From Tepidibacillus_B infernus (GTDB lineage: Bacteria; Bacillota; Bacilli; Tepidibacillales; Tepidibacillaceae): a stretch of 64,000 bases of DNA. Made by a program: the position numbers and the translations under genes. This document shows positions 15,218 through 23,640 of this stretch, piece after piece; position 1 is the first letter of the stretch, and every line of letters starts with the position of its first letter. The notes below the pieces were generated by a model. It was given only the letters and a program-made list of their open reading frames with translations, was not told the origin of the DNA and ran no database searches. The stretch covers positions 1,612,001-1,676,000 of the forward strand of contig NZ_JBLWFI010000001.1 in the NCBI RefSeq assembly GCF_048898065.1, given 5' to 3'.

Positions 15218-16120
15218 TTGAACATCCATGTGTTAGAGGTTTTTATTACCGTAGCTGAGGCACGGAGTATATCAAAAGCAGCAAAACAACTTCATCTCAC
15301 ACAACCAGCAGTTAGTTCCCTCATTCAATCATTAGAACAGTATTATGGTCATCAACTTTTTTTTCGAACAGTGAAAGGTGTTCAATTAAATCCAGCGGGT
15401 GAAATCGTTTATACCAATATCAAAAAAATCTTTGAAATTCATGCAGCAATGAAAGAGAAATTAAACGAGTTGAGACAGAATGAAAATCTAATACATATTG
15501 GTGCTACTGAAGCGTTTGGTAACTTTTTATTGCCTTATACAATGGGAAGCTTTCGAAGACAGTATCCCGAAGTTCGGATTGATGTCTCCATTTTTCAAAA
15601 GGAAGAGATATTTCAACAACTTCAAGAAAAAAAGATTGATCTTGGAGTAATTGAGGATGGTAGTACTGGTCAGGTTGGAATTGAATCTGTAAAGATTGGA
15701 ACAGATCCTATTATTTTAGCCGTATCCTACCATTCATCCTTTGCAAAAAATGAGGCGATCTCGCTTAATGAACTAGAGAGTATTCCCTTAATTTTGGCAT
15801 CACCTTCTTTACCGATTCGTCGCTCAATTGAAAATAAACTATCCCAGATGAAATTTCCAATCCAAACCTTAGATGTAGTTTCTGAAATGAGTAGTATACA
15901 AGCATTAAAAACCTCAGTCATTTCTGGATTAGGGGCATCTTTCTTCTATAAGTCTTGTATTGAGTACGAAGTTGAAGAAGGACTCTTACACCCCTTGACG
16001 ATCGAAGGATTAGAATTAGAGACTTCCTATTACTTACTCTATCAACCAAAAAACATCTCAGCGATTGGCCAGCAGTTCTTGTCTTACTTATTAGAAACAA
16101 AAGATTTGATTAAATGCTAA
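15218..16120 (+). CDS. LysR-family transcriptional regulator
   Basis: A 300-aa protein. The winged helix-turn-helix (residues 1-60) contains ITVAEARSISKAAKQLHLTQ and QPAVSSLIQSLEQ. The effector-binding domain (about 90-295) has the periplasmic-binding-protein fold typical of CysB/CysL/CbbR types (IHIGATEAFGNFLLPY). It starts with TTG 15218. It is divergent from the molybdopterin oxidoreductase operon, which is its likely target. The ligand cannot be read from the sequence. Confidence 0.88.
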   Translation: MNIHVLEVFITVAEARSISKAAKQLHLTQPAVSSLIQSLEQYYGHQLFFRTVKGVQLNPAGEIVYTNIKKIFEIHAAMKEKLNELRQNENLIHIGATEAFGNFLLPYTMGSFRRQYPEVRIDVSIFQKEEIFQQLQEKKIDLGVIEDGSTGQVGIESVKIGTDPIILAVSYHSSFAKNEAISLNELESIPLILASPSLPIRRSIENKLSQMKFPIQTLDVVSEMSSIQALKTSVISGLGASFFYKSCIEYEVEEGLLHPLTIEGLELETSYYLLYQPKNISAIGQQFLSYLLETKDLIKC

Positions 16121-16121
16121 A

Positions 16122-16143
16122 ACCCCTTGATTGTTCAAGGGGT
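16122..16143 (+). terminator. Hairpin after the LysR gene
   Basis: ACCCCTTGA and TCAAGGGGT form a perfect 9-bp stem right after the stop codon. The T tract is poor (CATAAG). Confidence 0.6.
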
Positions 16144-16177
16144 CATAAGAAAATCCTATATAATGGAAATTACACCG

Positions 16178-16435
16178 CTACAATTGATCAAACAAATCAT
16201 CAAATGCCTTACGTTCTTCTATTGTTTCTTCAATCAGATCTATTAGATCGTCTGGATCATCTGCTTCAATGAATTCTCCTTCTACAGCTGCAAAAGGAGT
16301 AACGGCACATCGTTCACAGTGTCCTAGACAATTATATTCTATCACATCGTATTCTTGATTATCTTCTAGCTTTTGTTTGATGTTGTCTGTACCATGGACA
16401 TAGTTATTCGTACAAAATTCGATCATTGGATTCAT
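16178..16435 (-). CDS. yuzB: YuzB-like DUF1450 protein
   Basis: An 85-aa small cytoplasmic protein with the DUF1450 pattern: an N-terminal IEFCTNN and the cysteine cluster NCLGHCERC, like a thioredoxin-fold ferredoxin or thiol protein. The function is not established. It begins 5 bases after yuzD and is probably co-transcribed with it. A paralogue lies at 17350-17583. Confidence 0.8.
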   Translation of the reverse strand: MNPMIEFCTNNYVHGTDNIKQKLEDNQEYDVIEYNCLGHCERCAVTPFAAVEGEFIEADDPDDLIDLIEETIEERKAFDDLFDQL

Positions 16436-16440
16436 TTTGT

Positions 16441-16779
16441 CTACTCATCCTCAATAGGCTTTATTCCTAATTGGTCTAATTTCTTAAAGATCTTCTTAAG
16501 ATTAGGATTCCCTTCTGTTACAATTTCATCCTCTATTAAGACTACAGGGTACCATAAATCTTCAAGCATCATTCTTCTTGCAAAGGCCTTCTCTTCTTCG
16601 TTTGTTGGTTTTTGAAAATCAATATATCTGACATGGATTTGCTCTCCATATTTTCGGTTAAATAAGGATTGTAACCAAGAAGCCGTTTCTTCACTGGAAG
16701 GTGCATTGACACAACTCGCACAAATGATTCCTGTACCATATACAAATACTTCAAGCTTTCCATCTTCAGTTCTTCTCAT
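16441..16779 (-). CDS. yuzD: YuzD-like DUF1462 protein
   Basis: A 112-aa protein. Residues about 9-25 read VFVYGTGIICASCVNAP, a beta strand followed by a CxxC motif, as in thioredoxin-fold redox proteins. LWYPVVLIEDEIVTEGNP follows. This matches the DUF1462 family of Bacilli. ATG 16779 is preceded by AGGAGA. Longer starts lack a ribosome site. Role unknown. Its neighbours (YuzB and a NifU-like protein) suggest Fe-S or thiol chemistry. Confidence 0.8.
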   Translation of the reverse strand: MRRTEDGKLEVFVYGTGIICASCVNAPSSEETASWLQSLFNRKYGEQIHVRYIDFQKPTNEEEKAFARRMMLEDLWYPVVLIEDEIVTEGNPNLKKIFKKLDQLGIKPIEDE

Positions 16780-16920
16780 ACAAACATCTCCTATACCCAC
16801 TTGCATCTTTTTATCTATTTTACACAAATATTTGCAAAATGATGATATTCAAAGTTTCACAAAGTATTATCATATAGTTAAAAAACTTTTCCTATGTTAC
16901 AATACCTTTAGCTTATAAAA

Positions 16921-17007
16921 TAGCCCACAAAAGTGACGTTCTCTTTCGAAGCGTATTCCGATTACTTTTGCGGGGTTCCATTTATCATCATGTAAAGAAA
17001 GTTATAC
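16921..17007. repeat. Intergenic hairpin element, copy A
   Basis: The element starts TAGCCCACAAAAGTGACG, contains ATTCCGATTACTTTTGCGGG and ends near AAAGAAAGTTATAC. CCCACAAAAGT and ACTTTTGCGGG can pair with one mismatch. A close copy (most bases identical) lies at 34445-34530. Copy A precedes the NifU-like gene. Copy B lies between an S-box terminator and metN. Identity unknown: a small mobile repeat or a structured RNA. Confidence 0.6.
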
Positions 17008-17040
17008 TTTCTTTCATAATCTTATTAGGAGGTCAATCAT

Positions 17041-17271
17041 ATGTCATTATTTGAAGAAGTACAAAAAATTATTGATCAATTACGTCCTTTCCTACAACGT
17101 GATGGTGGCGATTGTGAATTAGTGGACGTAGAAGATGGAATTGTAAAATTGCGTTTAATGGGAGCCTGTGGTGCTTGCCCTAGTTCAACCATCACCTTAA
17201 AAGCTGGGATTGAACGTGCATTGATGGAAGAATTGCCTGGGAAAATCACTGAAGTTCAACAAGTTTGGTAA
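17041..17271 (+). CDS. NifU C-terminal-type Fe-S scaffold protein
   Basis: A 76-aa protein corresponding to the NifU C-terminal domain alone (as YutI/Nfu). It holds DGGDCELVDVEDGIVKLRL and the cluster-binding motif GACGACPSSTITLKAGIE with the CxxC pair. It carries [4Fe-4S] clusters to target enzymes in the cytoplasm. Strong ribosome site TAGGAGG precedes ATG 17041. The length is normal for the short Bacilli form. Confidence 0.92.
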   Translation: MSLFEEVQKIIDQLRPFLQRDGGDCELVDVEDGIVKLRLMGACGACPSSTITLKAGIERALMEELPGKITEVQQVW

Positions 17272-17279
17272 AAAACAAT

Positions 17280-17341
17280 GTCTTCTATCTTACAAAAAAC
17301 GGCGCCAATGTAATTAAGGTACCTGATGTAAAATAGAAGAC
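17280..17341 (+). terminator. Long imperfect hairpin after the NifU-like gene
   Basis: GTCTTCTATCTTAC (from 17280) can pair with GTAAAATAGAAGAC near 17327-17341, with one mismatch, around a loop containing GGCGCC. It may end the gene. The T tract is weak. Confidence 0.4.
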
Positions 17342-17349
17342 TGTCTACA

Positions 17350-17583
17350 TTATTTATCCTTTACTCTTTTCATAATCTCTACGTATAATACCTCTGCTGA
17401 TTCAGCTGATACATATTGATCATCTACCATAGCAAATAGGGTTCTTACACATTGACGACAATGGCCTAAACAACCAAACTCATATAGGTTTATTTTTTCT
17501 TTTTCTTTCAATTGGTCATAGACCTTTTTTGAACCATTAAGTAGATTGGCACTACAGAACTCAATACTATGCTTTTTCTCCAT
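17350..17583 (-). CDS. DUF1450 protein, YuzB paralogue
   Basis: A 77-aa protein with the same pattern as YuzB: IEFCSANL near the start, GCLGHCRQC (about residues 37-45) and a helical tail. Its start codon lies inside the end of the dehydrogenase gene upstream (17-base overlap), so the two are translationally coupled. It may be a small thiol or Fe-S protein. Function unknown. Confidence 0.75.
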   Translation of the reverse strand: MEKKHSIEFCSANLLNGSKKVYDQLKEKEKINLYEFGCLGHCRQCVRTLFAMVDDQYVSAESAEVLYVEIMKRVKDK

Positions 17584-18559
17584 TGTTCCATACCTCAGGA
17601 TTCACCATATGATTTGGCTTTTTCCCGTTCATTGCATCAATGAGTCCGTTAGCTGCCATCATTGCCATTCTTTTTCTTGTTGATATACTTGCACTCCCAA
17701 TATGAGGAAGGACCACTACATTTTCTAATGTTAATAAAGGATGATCCATTGGAATCGGCTCTTCCCGAAATACATCCAAACCTGCCGCCCAGATATTTTT
17801 CTGGACAAGGGCTTCATACAACGCCTCTTCATCAACAGTTGCCCCTCTTGAAACATTGATAAAGATCGATGAAGACTTCATCAACGAAAATTCCCTTTTA
17901 CCCATGAGCTTTTCTGTTTCTGGAGTTAGAGGAGTTAGTAACACAACAAAATCTGATTCTTTTAGTAAATCTTCTAATGAGCGATACTCTGCTCCTAATT
18001 GTTCTTCTACCTCTATACGACGCTTTCGGTTATGATACAGGATTTTCATATCAAATCCTTTTGCACGTTTGGCTACCGCTTCACCAATCCTTCCCATCCC
18101 AATAATACCAATCGTTGCACCATATACATCTTGTCCTGCCATTAACATTGGACCCCAGCTATCCCATTTCCCTTCTAAAACATACCGGTTTGCTTCCGTA
18201 ATCCTTCTTGCTGTTGCCATCAGTAACGCAAAAGTAAGATCTGCTGTCGTATCACTTAATACTCCTGGGGTATGAGTCACCACAATTCCTTTCTCTGTTG
18301 CCAAGGGAAGATTGATATTATCATAGCCAACAGCCATAATCGAAATCGCTTTAAGGTGTTTGGCTTGATTTAATAAATCCTCATCAATTCTCTCAGTTAA
18401 CATGATGTAAAACCCATCAGCTTTTTTAGCTTCCTCTAATAAACGTTCTCTTGGTACTGGACGATCTTCTTCCCAAACACTTACTATAAATACCTCTTTT
18501 AATTTTTCCAATGCTTCTTCAGGAATTTTTCTAGATACAAACACATACGGTTTATTCAA
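17567..18559 (-). CDS. D-2-hydroxyacid dehydrogenase (glyoxylate/hydroxypyruvate reductase type)
   Basis: A 330-aa NAD(P)-dependent enzyme. The Rossmann motif is GIIGMGRIGEAVAKRAKGFD (about 150-170). Catalytic residues are visible as Arg in NVSRGATVDE, Glu in FREEPIPMDHPL and His in LPHIGSAS. It reduces glyoxylate, hydroxypyruvate or similar 2-oxoacids. TTG 18559 is chosen because GGGGGAATAAGG precedes it and the protein then starts like the family (NKPYVFVSRKIPEEAL). It is coupled to the DUF1450 gene downstream. Confidence 0.88.
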   Translation of the reverse strand: MNKPYVFVSRKIPEEALEKLKEVFIVSVWEEDRPVPRERLLEEAKKADGFYIMLTERIDEDLLNQAKHLKAISIMAVGYDNINLPLATEKGIVVTHTPGVLSDTTADLTFALLMATARRITEANRYVLEGKWDSWGPMLMAGQDVYGATIGIIGMGRIGEAVAKRAKGFDMKILYHNRKRRIEVEEQLGAEYRSLEDLLKESDFVVLLTPLTPETEKLMGKREFSLMKSSSIFINVSRGATVDEEALYEALVQKNIWAAGLDVFREEPIPMDHPLLTLENVVVLPHIGSASISTRKRMAMMAANGLIDAMNGKKPNHMVNPEVWNNGEKA

Positions 18560-18610
18560 CCTTATTCCCCCCATAATGATTCGCAATATTTATCTCAAGT
18601 CTAACATAGC

Positions 18611-19402
18611 CTAGTCTATTTTTTTAGGATTTTGTTTAGACACTGGATAAATAATATCAAGTCCACCGCTTACACTAATCGTATTGCCCGTTACAAAATC
18701 TGAATCTTTTTGGCACAAAAATTCAATCACTCTAGATACATCTTCCCCAGAACCTGGCCTCCCTCTAAGAGATTCTTTATCCTTTAAAAGCGCTACATCA
18801 CGTATCATTTTTTCCTTATTTTCACCAATAATATCACTAGGGCATATCATATTGACAGTAATCCCATAGGGGGCTTCTTCTACTGCTAATGTCTTACAAA
18901 AGGAGACCAGCCCAACTTTTGCCGCTGCATAAACAGAACGGTCTGGCCAAGAAGGAGCTTCATTTGCTCGATGGAAGCCAAAAAAGATAATTCGGCCAAA
19001 CTTTTGTTTTCTCATTAAAGGTAATGCAAGAGAAGTTGTGTACATGGCACTAAGTAAATTACCATGAACCATTTGCTGTATTTCATCAATCGACATTTGA
19101 TAAAAGTTTTTTCGTTCTCTGATAAATGGACCTGCAGCATGAACCAAAACATCTAATCTCCCAAATTCGCTATTTACCTCTATAAATAATTCCTGCATCT
19201 TTTGGTAATTCGTTGCATCCCCTTGAAATGCAAAAACCTTTCGTCCTAGATGATTGACTTCGGAAACGACTTGTTCTGCAGCCTTATGATCGGTCAGATA
19301 GTTTATGACTAGATCGTATCCTGATTTTGCCAGTGCAAGCGCAGTGGCTTTGCCTAAACCTTGTGAACCGCCTATAATAAGGGCAACTCCTTTAGCTGCC
19401 AT
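18611..19402 (-). CDS. Short-chain dehydrogenase/reductase (FabG-like)
   Basis: A 263-aa SDR. The cofactor motif is GGSQGLGKATALAL (about 14-27), then VHAAGP (NNAG equivalent), and YAAAK with the catalytic Tyr and Lys. A C-terminal VTGNTISVSGGLD is typical of FabG-like reductases. Substrate unknown. ATG 19402 follows GGAGGG. It ends 52 bases before the 2-hydroxyacid dehydrogenase start and may be co-transcribed. Confidence 0.85.
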   Translation of the reverse strand: MAAKGVALIIGGSQGLGKATALALAKSGYDLVINYLTDHKAAEQVVSEVNHLGRKVFAFQGDATNYQKMQELFIEVNSEFGRLDVLVHAAGPFIRERKNFYQMSIDEIQQMVHGNLLSAMYTTSLALPLMRKQKFGRIIFFGFHRANEAPSWPDRSVYAAAKVGLVSFCKTLAVEEAPYGITVNMICPSDIIGENKEKMIRDVALLKDKESLRGRPGSGEDVSRVIEFLCQKDSDFVTGNTISVSGGLDIIYPVSKQNPKKID

Positions 19403-19546
19403 GATCAACCCTCCATTCATCTAACGATATGTGTATAGTATACAAATCCAGATTTTATAATACAATGTATTCATAGTGTGAAAAGTGCATTGGATGAAAC
19501 CTAAGACTTAAGGCAAAACTATTGATCATAAGAGGAGGTAGTTATA

Positions 19547-20050
19547 ATGAAAGAAAATTTTGTCCGCATTTCAGATGAAAAGCTCTATCAACGGACATTA
19601 CAATTATTAGATGAACGAGGGGTCACCATACACGATATTGCAGAATTAGTTTATTTTCTTCAGTCAAAGTATTTCCCAAATATTACCCTTAAAGAATGTG
19701 AATCGCACATCAACAAGGTGTTAGAAAAAAGAGAAGTTCAAAACGCTGTAATCACAGGAATTGAATTAGACAAATTGGCAGAGAAAAAGGCATTAGAATC
19801 CCCTTTACAAGAAATCATTTTCCAAGATGAAAGCCTTTATGGTATTGATGAAATTATTGCTTTATCCATTGTCAATGTCTATGGAAGTATTGGTTTTACC
19901 AACTATGGATTCATCGATAAAATGAAACCGGGAATATTAGAAAAACTGAATGCCCATGATGGTGTACATGTGAATACCTTCCTTGATGATATTGTAGGAG
20001 CAATTGCAGCTGCAGCATCTAGTCGTATCGCTCATAGTCAAACACGGTAA
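19547..20050 (+). CDS. pgpA: Phosphatidylglycerophosphatase A family protein (YutG-like)
   Basis: A 167-aa protein very similar to the Bacilli form of PgpA. Visible are the helical N-terminus, KREVQNAVITGIELDKLAE, DESLYGIDEIIALSIVNVYG split across two motifs, GFTNYG and the acidic FLDDIVGAIAAA. PgpA removes phosphate from phosphatidylglycerophosphate to make phosphatidylglycerol. This soluble-looking form lacks the membrane spans of the E. coli enzyme, so the activity is inferred from the family. A strong AGGAGG precedes ATG. Confidence 0.85.
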   Translation: MKENFVRISDEKLYQRTLQLLDERGVTIHDIAELVYFLQSKYFPNITLKECESHINKVLEKREVQNAVITGIELDKLAEKKALESPLQEIIFQDESLYGIDEIIALSIVNVYGSIGFTNYGFIDKMKPGILEKLNAHDGVHVNTFLDDIVGAIAAAASSRIAHSQTR

Positions 20051-20072
20051 AGCTGAACTTATTAACACATTC

Positions 20073-20104
20073 TGATGAGAAATGACATTTTCTCATCTTT
20101 TTTT
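20073..20104 (+). terminator. Intrinsic terminator after pgpA
   Basis: GATGAGAAA and TTTCTCATC form a 9-bp stem with a short loop, followed by seven T. Confidence 0.8.
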
Positions 20105-20200
20105 GAGAAAAGTGGACGTTTGCATGAAGGAAAAAGGCAGTTTAAGTAGAAATTTATCAATTAAGTTCAAAAAATGGCTATTATTTTAAAGGAGAATAAG

Positions 20201-22282
20201 ATGATGGATTCCTTTCACTCAAAATTAGAAACGTTATACCATATAAGCCATTCGTTTGTGACAAGCTATGATCTTAACACTGTCTTAACTTCTATTATCA
20301 ATGAAATCGAAAAACTAAACCAATTTGACCTCGTCTGTATTTATATGTTAGAAGGGAACAAATTATATTTAAAAAGAAAGACTGGTTCTCTATCTGATCG
20401 TATTATAGGAAATCATTCTATAGAGGTTGGCGAAGGAATAATCGGGCGTGTAGTAAAGGTAAAAGAACCCTTATTAGTAAACAATCTCTCTACCTTTCCA
20501 AATGAAGTCAATCATTTTCAAGTCCCTATTCAGTCCCAATATTGCATTCCACTTATTATGAACCAGCAACCATTAGGAGCCATTTACTTTGGTTCAAAAC
20601 AGCTTCATGCTTTTTCACAAGATGATGTAAACTTTCTTCTTTCCTTGGCAACCAGTTCAACCATTGCTATATATAATGCGATAAATTATAATATCCTTCA
20701 TGCCATTAGTAGAATTACTACCGTTACCTCAAGAAACCGAGAAGTGATTCATGCTTATCCAGAATTAGTAGAAGAACTATTAAAAGTGATGAGATTTGAT
20801 GGATTGAAAATAACTTTCCCCCATCCATTTCGAATTGGAGAGATGATTTGCTTCCCCATCTATTTAAACCGTGAAGTAGTTCCATTAATGAAAAAAATCC
20901 TCCCCTTAGATGGGTCAGCGACAAAAGGGATATTAAAGAAACGAATACCACAAGTAACCAATCAAAATGAATTCTATAATGAAGATCAATTTACTTATCC
21001 TTTAACTTTTAAGACGACGTTAAGAATTCCATTTATCGTTAAAGGAAGACCGATTGGAGTTATTCATATTTATAGTGAAAGAGAAAATGCATATAATGAG
21101 TGGGAAATTGAAACGATAAGCCAACTCATTCTACAACTAAGTCCTTCCCTAGATAATATTATTGAGATTGTCTACCAATCTGAAGTAAGAAGAATAAAAA
21201 AAGTGGTTAAACAGTTGTCTACCGAATTAGGTTATACTGATCAATTGGAACAAACTCTATTAAAAAACGCCCGATTAGCAAAACGTTACCTACATTACTC
21301 AGAAGTTTATGTATGGCTTTTAGATCAAGAACGTTTAACATTAAAGCTCTTAAATCAACCTAACATTGAATTAGCGATTACTGATAACTCTATCATTGTT
21401 CGTAGCTTTATGGAAAAACAAACATTGGCGATAAACGAATCCTTTGCCCTTTCTGATATCCATCCGAAACTTGGTAAAAGAGTTGGAAAATCAGGTTTGA
21501 TGGTTCCATTATGTGATGAAGTAGAAAATCAATGTGTGGGCGTTTTTCTTTTAATTGATCGAAACTATCCGATCCGTTTCAGCCAAGAGTCAATATACAT
21601 AGCAAATGAATATATTCGTCCTTTAGGAACACATATCTTAAGACATTTGAAAAATGCCCAGTTAGAAAAAACCAATTTGATGATGATTCAGGCTTTAACC
21701 GTTGCGTTGGATAAAAAGGATGCAGAAACTCAAGGGCATTCTAGGCGAGTAACGTCCTTTAGTTTGGCAATCGCCAAAAGATTAAATGTGAATGAAGCTC
21801 TAATGAAAAGAATCCAGTGGGGAGCACTTCTTCATGATATTGGTAAGATAGGCATTCCTGATGCTATTCTTCTTAAACCAGGAAAATTAACAGATGAGGA
21901 ATGGAAAATCATGAAGCAACATCCTCAAATCGGTTATGAAATGATTCAAAATATCGAGTTTTTAGAAGGAGCTGTAGATGTTGTCCTTTATCATCATGAA
22001 CATTTCGATGGTAAAGGTTATCCTTTTGGCTTAGTTGGAGAAGAAATACCTCTACCTGCAAGAATTTTTGCGATCGCTGATGCCTTTGATACGATTACTA
22101 GTAAAAGGCCTTACAAAGAACCAAAATCGATTGAATTCGCGAGAGAAGTCATTAAAAACGCAATTGGAAGTCACTTTTGCCCGATGTGTGCACAAGCCTT
22201 TTTAGAGATTCCAATTGATGAACTTAAGCAAATCCAATTGGAACATAATGAAAAAATCTTAGCAAAAAGCTACGCTTTGTAA
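20201..22282 (+). CDS. GAF-domain HD-GYP phosphodiesterase
   Basis: A 693-aa cytoplasmic signalling protein without membrane spans. The N-terminal GAF domain (about 10-165), a degenerate GAF-like middle and another GAF region (about 350-480) precede an HD-GYP domain (about 490-680). HD-GYP motifs seen: HSRRVTSFSLAIAKRL, LLHDIGKIGIPD, HHEHFDGKGYPFG and FAIADAFDTITS. Such proteins hydrolyse cyclic di-GMP. Conserved metal ligands appear intact, so it is likely active. ATG 20201 follows AAAGGAGAA. A rho-independent terminator overlaps its last codons. Confidence 0.88.
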   Translation: MMDSFHSKLETLYHISHSFVTSYDLNTVLTSIINEIEKLNQFDLVCIYMLEGNKLYLKRKTGSLSDRIIGNHSIEVGEGIIGRVVKVKEPLLVNNLSTFPNEVNHFQVPIQSQYCIPLIMNQQPLGAIYFGSKQLHAFSQDDVNFLLSLATSSTIAIYNAINYNILHAISRITTVTSRNREVIHAYPELVEELLKVMRFDGLKITFPHPFRIGEMICFPIYLNREVVPLMKKILPLDGSATKGILKKRIPQVTNQNEFYNEDQFTYPLTFKTTLRIPFIVKGRPIGVIHIYSERENAYNEWEIETISQLILQLSPSLDNIIEIVYQSEVRRIKKVVKQLSTELGYTDQLEQTLLKNARLAKRYLHYSEVYVWLLDQERLTLKLLNQPNIELAITDNSIIVRSFMEKQTLAINESFALSDIHPKLGKRVGKSGLMVPLCDEVENQCVGVFLLIDRNYPIRFSQESIYIANEYIRPLGTHILRHLKNAQLEKTNLMMIQALTVALDKKDAETQGHSRRVTSFSLAIAKRLNVNEALMKRIQWGALLHDIGKIGIPDAILLKPGKLTDEEWKIMKQHPQIGYEMIQNIEFLEGAVDVVLYHHEHFDGKGYPFGLVGEEIPLPARIFAIADAFDTITSKRPYKEPKSIEFAREVIKNAIGSHFCPMCAQAFLEIPIDELKQIQLEHNEKILAKSYAL

Positions 22283-22301
22283 TGAAAGCGTAGCTTTTTC
22301 T
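22264..22301. terminator. Bidirectional terminator
   Basis: AAAAAGCTACGCTTT and AAAGCGTAGCTTTTT are perfect arms around TAATG-type loop bases. It separates the convergent HD-GYP gene and the SufR-like regulator gene. Confidence 0.85.
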
Positions 22302-22937
22302 CTAGCTATTCACTTTTTGTTTAATCTTATAGATACAACTATGGTCTCCTCTAGCCATACATTGAACAGACTCTACTTCAGTTCCTAATACATTTTTAAA
22401 TAATTTCTTCTCACCTTCACAGGCATGATTATAGTCCCTAGCAATTTCAGCAATAGGGCAATTATACTCTTTAATTAAAAAACCATCTTCGACTTTTTCA
22501 CAATCTACCATATAACCCTTATCATTTTGAATATCTACCAAAGCCTTAACTTTTTCATCTAAGGAAGTTCGACCAGCCATTTTTTCGAGATATCGCTTAC
22601 GAAGACGTTGTTCTCTCTTATCAAATAAAACTTCTATCTTTTCTATTCCTTCTGATTCTGCGATTGCATCTAGTAGATCTTTGGCTAAATCTCGATAGGT
22701 TTTTGGAAACTGATCCTCTGCTTTTTCCGTTAAAGAATATAAATTCGTTGGTCTACCCATTGCTTGACGAACTAATGTTGATCGAATCAGTTCGTCACGT
22801 TCTAACGTATTTAAATGCCGTCTAACAGCCATCTCTGTTATTCCTAATTCCTTAGATATTTCACTTACGGTTAAAGAACCATTTGTTTTCAGCATAAAAA
22901 GGATTTCATCTCTGGTTGACAAGTGGTCATTTGCCAT
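22302..22937 (-). CDS. SufR-like winged-helix regulator with C-terminal cysteines
   Basis: A 211-aa regulator. The N-terminal helix-turn-helix (about 8-60) reads LTVSEISKELGITEMAVRRH. The C-terminal half has cysteines in NCPIAEIARDYNHAC (CX12C), then VQCMARGDHSC. This resembles the SufR/DeoR-type family, in which the cysteines bind an Fe-S cluster and sense iron or redox state. ATG 22937 is chosen (GGGTGGTG before it). Target genes cannot be deduced. The nearby Fe-S genes are only suggestive. Confidence 0.75.
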   Translation of the reverse strand: MANDHLSTRDEILFMLKTNGSLTVSEISKELGITEMAVRRHLNTLERDELIRSTLVRQAMGRPTNLYSLTEKAEDQFPKTYRDLAKDLLDAIAESEGIEKIEVLFDKREQRLRKRYLEKMAGRTSLDEKVKALVDIQNDKGYMVDCEKVEDGFLIKEYNCPIAEIARDYNHACEGEKKLFKNVLGTEVESVQCMARGDHSCIYKIKQKVNS

Positions 22938-23046
22938 ATTGTCACCACCCTTCATGTTGTTTTCATACATTTATTTTAGCCGATTATTCAATATAAGTAA
23001 ATTACTAAACATTTAAATATAAAAAATGTAGTAATGTATATTCTCA

Positions 23047-23484
23047 TTATATGCCTAATTCCTTAGATAAATACCTGCGTAAATGACCTTCAAACTGCAA
23101 TATCGTTGCAAACACTTTTTTTAGTAAATGATGTAATTCAATGGAATTGGTTTTAGTATACTGATGAGCTAAAATCTTACGATAAGCCACAAATTCTTTC
23201 AAAAGAATAGCATCTTGTTCAGGAATCACTTGCTCATCCCTAAGAATTTCTATAATATCTTCGTAACTGCCTGGATCTCTCATAATAAACCCATCAATTA
23301 GTTTATTTCCCACATCTACAATCGCTTCAATCGCTAAATGTGCTGCTCTTTCCAAAGCAAGAATAAGAAGTTCGTTCTGAACCAATTCTTCTTCAGTAAT
23401 ATGTAGCCAAGGTTGAATTGCTTCTAATTTTTGTCTGCTATATTTTAATACTTCGTCTATTCCTTCACGATCAACATCATACAT
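23047..23484 (-). CDS. DUF86/HepT-like HEPN protein (YutE-like)
   Basis: A 145-aa helical protein of the DUF86 family. The HEPN RNase motif RX4H appears as YRKILAHQY (about residues 107-115), and LERAAHLAIEAIVDVGNKLI matches the family core. HepT proteins are RNase toxins paired with MNT nucleotidyltransferase antitoxins. No MNT gene lies next to it here, as with chromosomal YutE in Bacillus. It may have a housekeeping RNA role. Divergent from glpX. Confidence 0.8.
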   Translation of the reverse strand: MYDVDREGIDEVLKYSRQKLEAIQPWLHITEEELVQNELLILALERAAHLAIEAIVDVGNKLIDGFIMRDPGSYEDIIEILRDEQVIPEQDAILLKEFVAYRKILAHQYTKTNSIELHHLLKKVFATILQFEGHLRRYLSKELGI

Positions 23485-23640
23485 CCTTGCTCCCCCTCTT
23501 TTATATCTTGCTATTCACATTCGACAGATAGAGACAAAATTCCTTTTCATTCCCAATTATATTTTTCTAGAAACTTCACAAAACAAGAAAGATTTTTGTT
23601 AAAATGGTCTAGGAAATTACAACAGAAAGAAGTGACTTAG

